From an uncultured Desulfosarcina sp. (GTDB taxonomy: Bacteria > Desulfobacterota > Desulfobacteria > Desulfobacterales > Desulfosarcinaceae): a DNA stretch of 64,000 nt. How positions within the stretch are numbered: position 1 is the stretch's first letter; each line of letters starts with the position of its first letter. A program made the position numbers and the translations under genes. The notes under the pieces were generated by a model. The model had not been told where the DNA came from and did not search any database. It saw only the letters and a list, made by a program, of their open reading frames with translations. The stretch spans positions 5,642,001 to 5,706,000 of the forward strand of contig NZ_OY764190.1 of assembly GCF_963668215.1 (NCBI RefSeq). The letters are read 5' to 3'. Shown in pieces: positions 61,498-64,000 of the stretch.

Positions 61498-61983
61498 TTG
61501 GAATCGACACATCAGAAAAACCTGCTCAAGAAAGCGATTATCGACTGCCTGTCCGGCAACGCTATTTTTACCGACCTGGACAGCACGGAACTCAACATCG
61601 TCAGCGAACACATGCATGTTTCCCGTTTCGAGCCCGGAGATATTGTCTTTGCCGAGGGCGATCCCGGGGATGAAGTATGCTTCATGGTCGACGGCATCCT
61701 GGACGTACTGAAAATCAAATCCGGCGAAGTCGAAAAGAAAATCGCCATCAAGGCGCCCGGTGGTTCCATTGGCGAAATGGCGGTCATCGGCGGCTTTTCC
61801 CGTACGGCGACAGTCAAGGCCCATACCGACGTTACCTTGCTTACCCTTTCCCGCAGGCGCTTCGATCAGATCTGTAACGAGTATCCCGTCATCGGCGTCA
61901 AAATCCTGCGGTCCATCGCCCGAATGCTCAGCCTGCATCTGCGCGACACCTCCCAGGAGTTATTGGAAGTTCTGCCTCATTAG
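61498..61983 (+). CDS. Cyclic-nucleotide-binding domain protein
   Basis: A 161-residue stand-alone cNMP-binding (CRP N-terminal-like) domain. It has NAIFTDLDSTELNIVSEH, VSRFEPGDIVFAEGDPGDE, VDGILDVLKI, and PGGSIGEMAVIGGFSRTATV with the phosphate-binding cassette. The start is TTG at 61498 behind AAGGA. No helix-turn-helix follows, so it is not a transcription factor. It might be a regulatory subunit. The final helix is short. It is divergent from the aminotransferase gene. Confidence 0.88.
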   Translation: MESTHQKNLLKKAIIDCLSGNAIFTDLDSTELNIVSEHMHVSRFEPGDIVFAEGDPGDEVCFMVDGILDVLKIKSGEVEKKIAIKAPGGSIGEMAVIGGFSRTATVKAHTDVTLLTLSRRRFDQICNEYPVIGVKILRSIARMLSLHLRDTSQELLEVLPH

Positions 61984-61985
61984 GA

Positions 61986-62130
61986 TAGTGCCCATCCAGA
62001 AATGGCAAATTTGCCCGATATCTTTGTTGCGCGAAAAATTTTATCCTCGAAATATCAAACATATGCCTGCGGTAAAATTTTCCGTGCGCCTCGATCTCGA
62101 CCAAATTTGCCTATTTCTGGATGGGCACTA
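61986..62130. mobile_element. MITE-like element with ISNCY-like ends
   Basis: A 145-bp unit with terminal inverted repeats TAGTGCCCATCCAGAAAT (left) and its complement (right), and pairing that continues through GGCAAATTTG, about 28 bp in all. It has no coding capacity. The first 12 bases match the ends of the IS at 45326-47024 (AGTGTTCATCC/AGTGTCCGTCC), suggesting mobilisation by a related transposase. The rest of the 320-bp gap up to the GntR gene shows a probable upstream region only. Confidence 0.85.
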
Positions 62131-62303
62131 GGTTAAGCGCCTTTGCGAAATCGCTTCTATCAATTCACCTTGACGCGGACCCTTTAATGGTTTAATGGGT
62201 TTCCCATTATCCCTTTTCTTCTTTCCCTTGGGGAACAGGTGTCTTTCATGATGAATGGGCATTTGTGAATGGGCTTTTCCCCGATCCGTGGATTTGTTAG
62301 ATC

Positions 62304-63017
62304 ATGTTCAAGAAAACGAACCAGCAGCGGATATACGAGGACTTGGTAGCCCAGATCGAAGGCGCCATTTTCGACGGCCGCCTCCAGGCGGGCGACAAAC
62401 TGCCCGCCCAGCGGGATCTCGTGGAGATGTTCCAGACCAGCCGGGGACCGCTTAGAGAAGCGCTGCGGGTTCTGGAACAAAAAGGGCTGCTGGATATCAA
62501 GCGCGGCGTCAGCGGCGGTGCCATTGTTAAAAAACCCGGCATGGCCCCCATTGCTGAAAGTTTAGGACTGCTGGTGCGCCATCGCAAAATCACCCTGGAA
62601 GAGCTTTCCGAATTCCGGGAGGGCGTGGAGGGCAATGTGGCGGCCATTGCCGCCCAGCGGGCCACGCCCGAAGATCTAAGCCAGTTGGAAGGGTTGCTGG
62701 ACCAGGCTAGAGCGCATGTAGAATCCGGCGTAAACGGCTGGGAAGCGTTTTGCCGGGCGGACAATCGCATTCACGTGGCGATTGCCAAAGCAGCCGGCAA
62801 CCGCGTGTATGAATTTGTCCTGCGCATGGTCCACGACAACATCCAGCAGTACTATGAAGCCCATCCCCTCAAGGATCGACAGTTCATGCAGGAAAATTAT
62901 CAGGATCTTTGCGACATCGTCGCCGCATTGAAAAAACGGCAGGCAACCGCCGTACAGTCACTCATGCGAAGCCACGTGCGACGCTTCAACAGATATATGA
63001 AAGGAGGCCATCGATGA
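62304..63017 (+). CDS. FadR-subfamily GntR regulator
   Basis: A 237-residue regulator. The N-terminal winged helix has RIYEDLVAQIEGAIFDGRL, GDKLPAQRDLVEMFQTSRG and PLREALRVLEQKGLLDIKRG. The C-terminal FCD helical domain has EFREGVEGNVAAIAAQRA, FHXXI-type DNRIHVAIAKAAGNR and HDNIQQYYEAHPL. It senses a small carboxylate or amino acid. Its stop overlaps the ornithine aminotransferase start (ATGA), so it most likely controls that gene. Confidence 0.9.
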   Translation: MFKKTNQQRIYEDLVAQIEGAIFDGRLQAGDKLPAQRDLVEMFQTSRGPLREALRVLEQKGLLDIKRGVSGGAIVKKPGMAPIAESLGLLVRHRKITLEELSEFREGVEGNVAAIAAQRATPEDLSQLEGLLDQARAHVESGVNGWEAFCRADNRIHVAIAKAAGNRVYEFVLRMVHDNIQQYYEAHPLKDRQFMQENYQDLCDIVAALKKRQATAVQSLMRSHVRRFNRYMKGGHR

Positions 63018-64000
63018 ACACTCAGGAGTATCTCGATCTGGAAAACGAATACGGCGCCCACAACTACAAGCCCCTGGACGTAGTCCTGAACAAGGGCCGG
63101 GGGGTGTGGGTATGGGACGTGGACGGAAAGAAATACCTGGATTGCCTGGCAGCTTACAGTGCCGTCAACCAGGGCCACTGCCATTCGGAAATCCTGAAAA
63201 CCATGATGGCCCAGGCCCAGAACCTGACCCTCACCTCCAGGGCGTTTCGCAATGACCAGTTGGGCCGGTTTTACAAGGACATCTGCAAGCTGACGCGTTC
63301 CCACAAGGTGCTGCCCATGAACAGCGGCGCCGAAGCGGTGGAAACCGTGATCAAGGCGGTCAGAAAATGGGGCTACCAAGTCAAGGGCATCCCCGAGGAC
63401 CAGGCGGAGATCATTGTATGCGCCAATAACTTCCACGGCCGCACCATCACCATCGTCGGGTTTTCGACAGATCCCACGGCCCGCACCGGCTTCGGTCCCT
63501 TCACCCCGGGATTCAAAATCATTCCCTTCGGAGACGCCGATGCCCTGGAGGCGGCCATTACCCCCAACACGGCCGGATTCCTGGTGGAACCCATCCAGGG
63601 GGAAGCGGGGGTGATCATCCCGCCGGACGGCTACCTCAAGGCGGTCCGAAAGATCTGCGACCAGCACAACGTGGTGCTGATTCTGGACGAAATCCAGACC
63701 GGACTGGGCCGCACCGGGCGTCTGCTGGCCGAAGAGCACGAAGGCATCGAAGCCGATCTGACCCTGGTGGGCAAGGCCCTTTCCGGCGGGTTCTACCCGG
63801 TGTCCGCCGTTCTTTCCAACAAAGAGGTTATGGATGTCCTGCAACCCGGGGAACACGGGTCCACCTTCGGCGGCAACCCACTGGCCTGCGCCATTGCCCG
63901 CACCGCCATACGGGTGCTGAAAGAGGAGAATATGATTGAAAATGCCAGCGAGATGGGCGACTATTTCCTCAAGGGGTTGAAAACCGTTCACAGTCCGCAT
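63014..64000 (+). CDS. rocD: Ornithine--oxo-acid aminotransferase, 3' end beyond window
   Basis: A 329-codon open frame from ATG 63014 to the right edge. GGAGG lies six bases upstream. Motifs are NTQEYLDLENEYGAHNYKPL, GVWVWDVDGKKYLDCLAAYS, LPMNSGAEAVETVIKAVRKW, and NNFHGRTITIVGFSTD. LVEPIQGEAGVIIPPDGY, LILDEIQTGLGRTGRL, LVGKALSGGFYPVSAVL (PLP lysine) and HGSTFGGNPLACAIA follow. This is the RocD pattern, converting ornithine and 2-oxoglutarate to glutamate semialdehyde and glutamate. It overlaps the GntR gene by four bases. Confidence 0.93.
   Translation, partial: MNTQEYLDLENEYGAHNYKPLDVVLNKGRGVWVWDVDGKKYLDCLAAYSAVNQGHCHSEILKTMMAQAQNLTLTSRAFRNDQLGRFYKDICKLTRSHKVLPMNSGAEAVETVIKAVRKWGYQVKGIPEDQAEIIVCANNFHGRTITIVGFSTDPTARTGFGPFTPGFKIIPFGDADALEAAITPNTAGFLVEPIQGEAGVIIPPDGYLKAVRKICDQHNVVLILDEIQTGLGRTGRLLAEEHEGIEADLTLVGKALSGGFYPVSAVLSNKEVMDVLQPGEHGSTFGGNPLACAIARTAIRVLKEENMIENASEMGDYFLKGLKTVHSPH

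Noticed and set aside
62900..64000. A 366-codon antisense open frame at the right edge
   Set aside because: It is the shadow of rocD, whose sense translation shows every class III aminotransferase motif.

Overview
The window looks like a chromosomal segment of a free-living, GC-moderate deltaproteobacterium, most likely a sulfate reducer of the Desulfobacterales. That assignment is inference. It rests on the exosortase/EpsI polysaccharide locus, a MetF-type reductase fused to a MetV-like domain, a NIL-ferredoxin next to mnmA, sigma-54 regulators, and intergenic DNA packed with short repeats. No rRNA, tRNA or CRISPR was seen.

Region 1 (about 1-34500) is one long, almost entirely minus-strand exopolysaccharide locus of the exosortase-associated type. 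Read in transcription order it holds a degenerate sigma-54-type regulator, Wzz-like chain-length protein, BY-kinase, initiating sugar transferase and UDP-glucuronate epimerase. An IS4-family insertion follows on the opposite strand. Then come a four-helix-bundle protein, Wza-like export protein, outer-membrane barrel, EpsI, exosortase and a second four-helix-bundle gene. Next are a frameshifted UDP-glucose dehydrogenase, a second nucleotide-sugar dehydrogenase, WecB, polysaccharide deacetylase, FemAB-like protein, pyruvyl transferase and an Ig-like lipoprotein. The distal end is a deoxysugar module (two C-methyltransferases, SDR, RfbF-like cytidylyltransferase, PIG-L deacetylase), a GT2, a flippase, a dead GT2 and a tandem-domain GT2 that runs off the left edge.

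Region 2 (35244-45036) holds a stand-alone receiver protein with a canonical sigma-54 activator, an FGE-fold protein, MtaB, MnmA with a NIL-ferredoxin, a PlsC/alpha-beta-hydrolase fusion, and an M48 protease. Region 3 (45326-50333) is an ISNCY-like element inserted at the stop codon of a P-loop ATPase gene, followed by fusA with a good sigma-70 promoter. Region 4 (50334-64000) is metabolic and signalling: hybrid histidine kinase, NUDIX protein, small membrane protein, MetF-MetV fusion, geranylgeranyl-reductase-like flavoprotein, penicillin acylase, taurine-pyruvate-type aminotransferase, cyclic-nucleotide-binding protein, and a GntR regulator overlapping an ornithine aminotransferase that runs off the right edge.

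The most unusual signal is in the DNA between genes. Many spacers carry tandem 7-bp repeats with different unit sequences. They sit at the 3' ends of genes, often supplying the stop codon or the last residues. Both four-helix-bundle genes are bracketed by inverted arrays of their own private heptad unit, like cassettes, and a 4x heptad array is inserted in frame inside wecB. Separate families include a nested inverted-repeat element in four copies, a GTTTCGCC palindrome in two copies, and a MITE whose ends match the ISNCY-like element.
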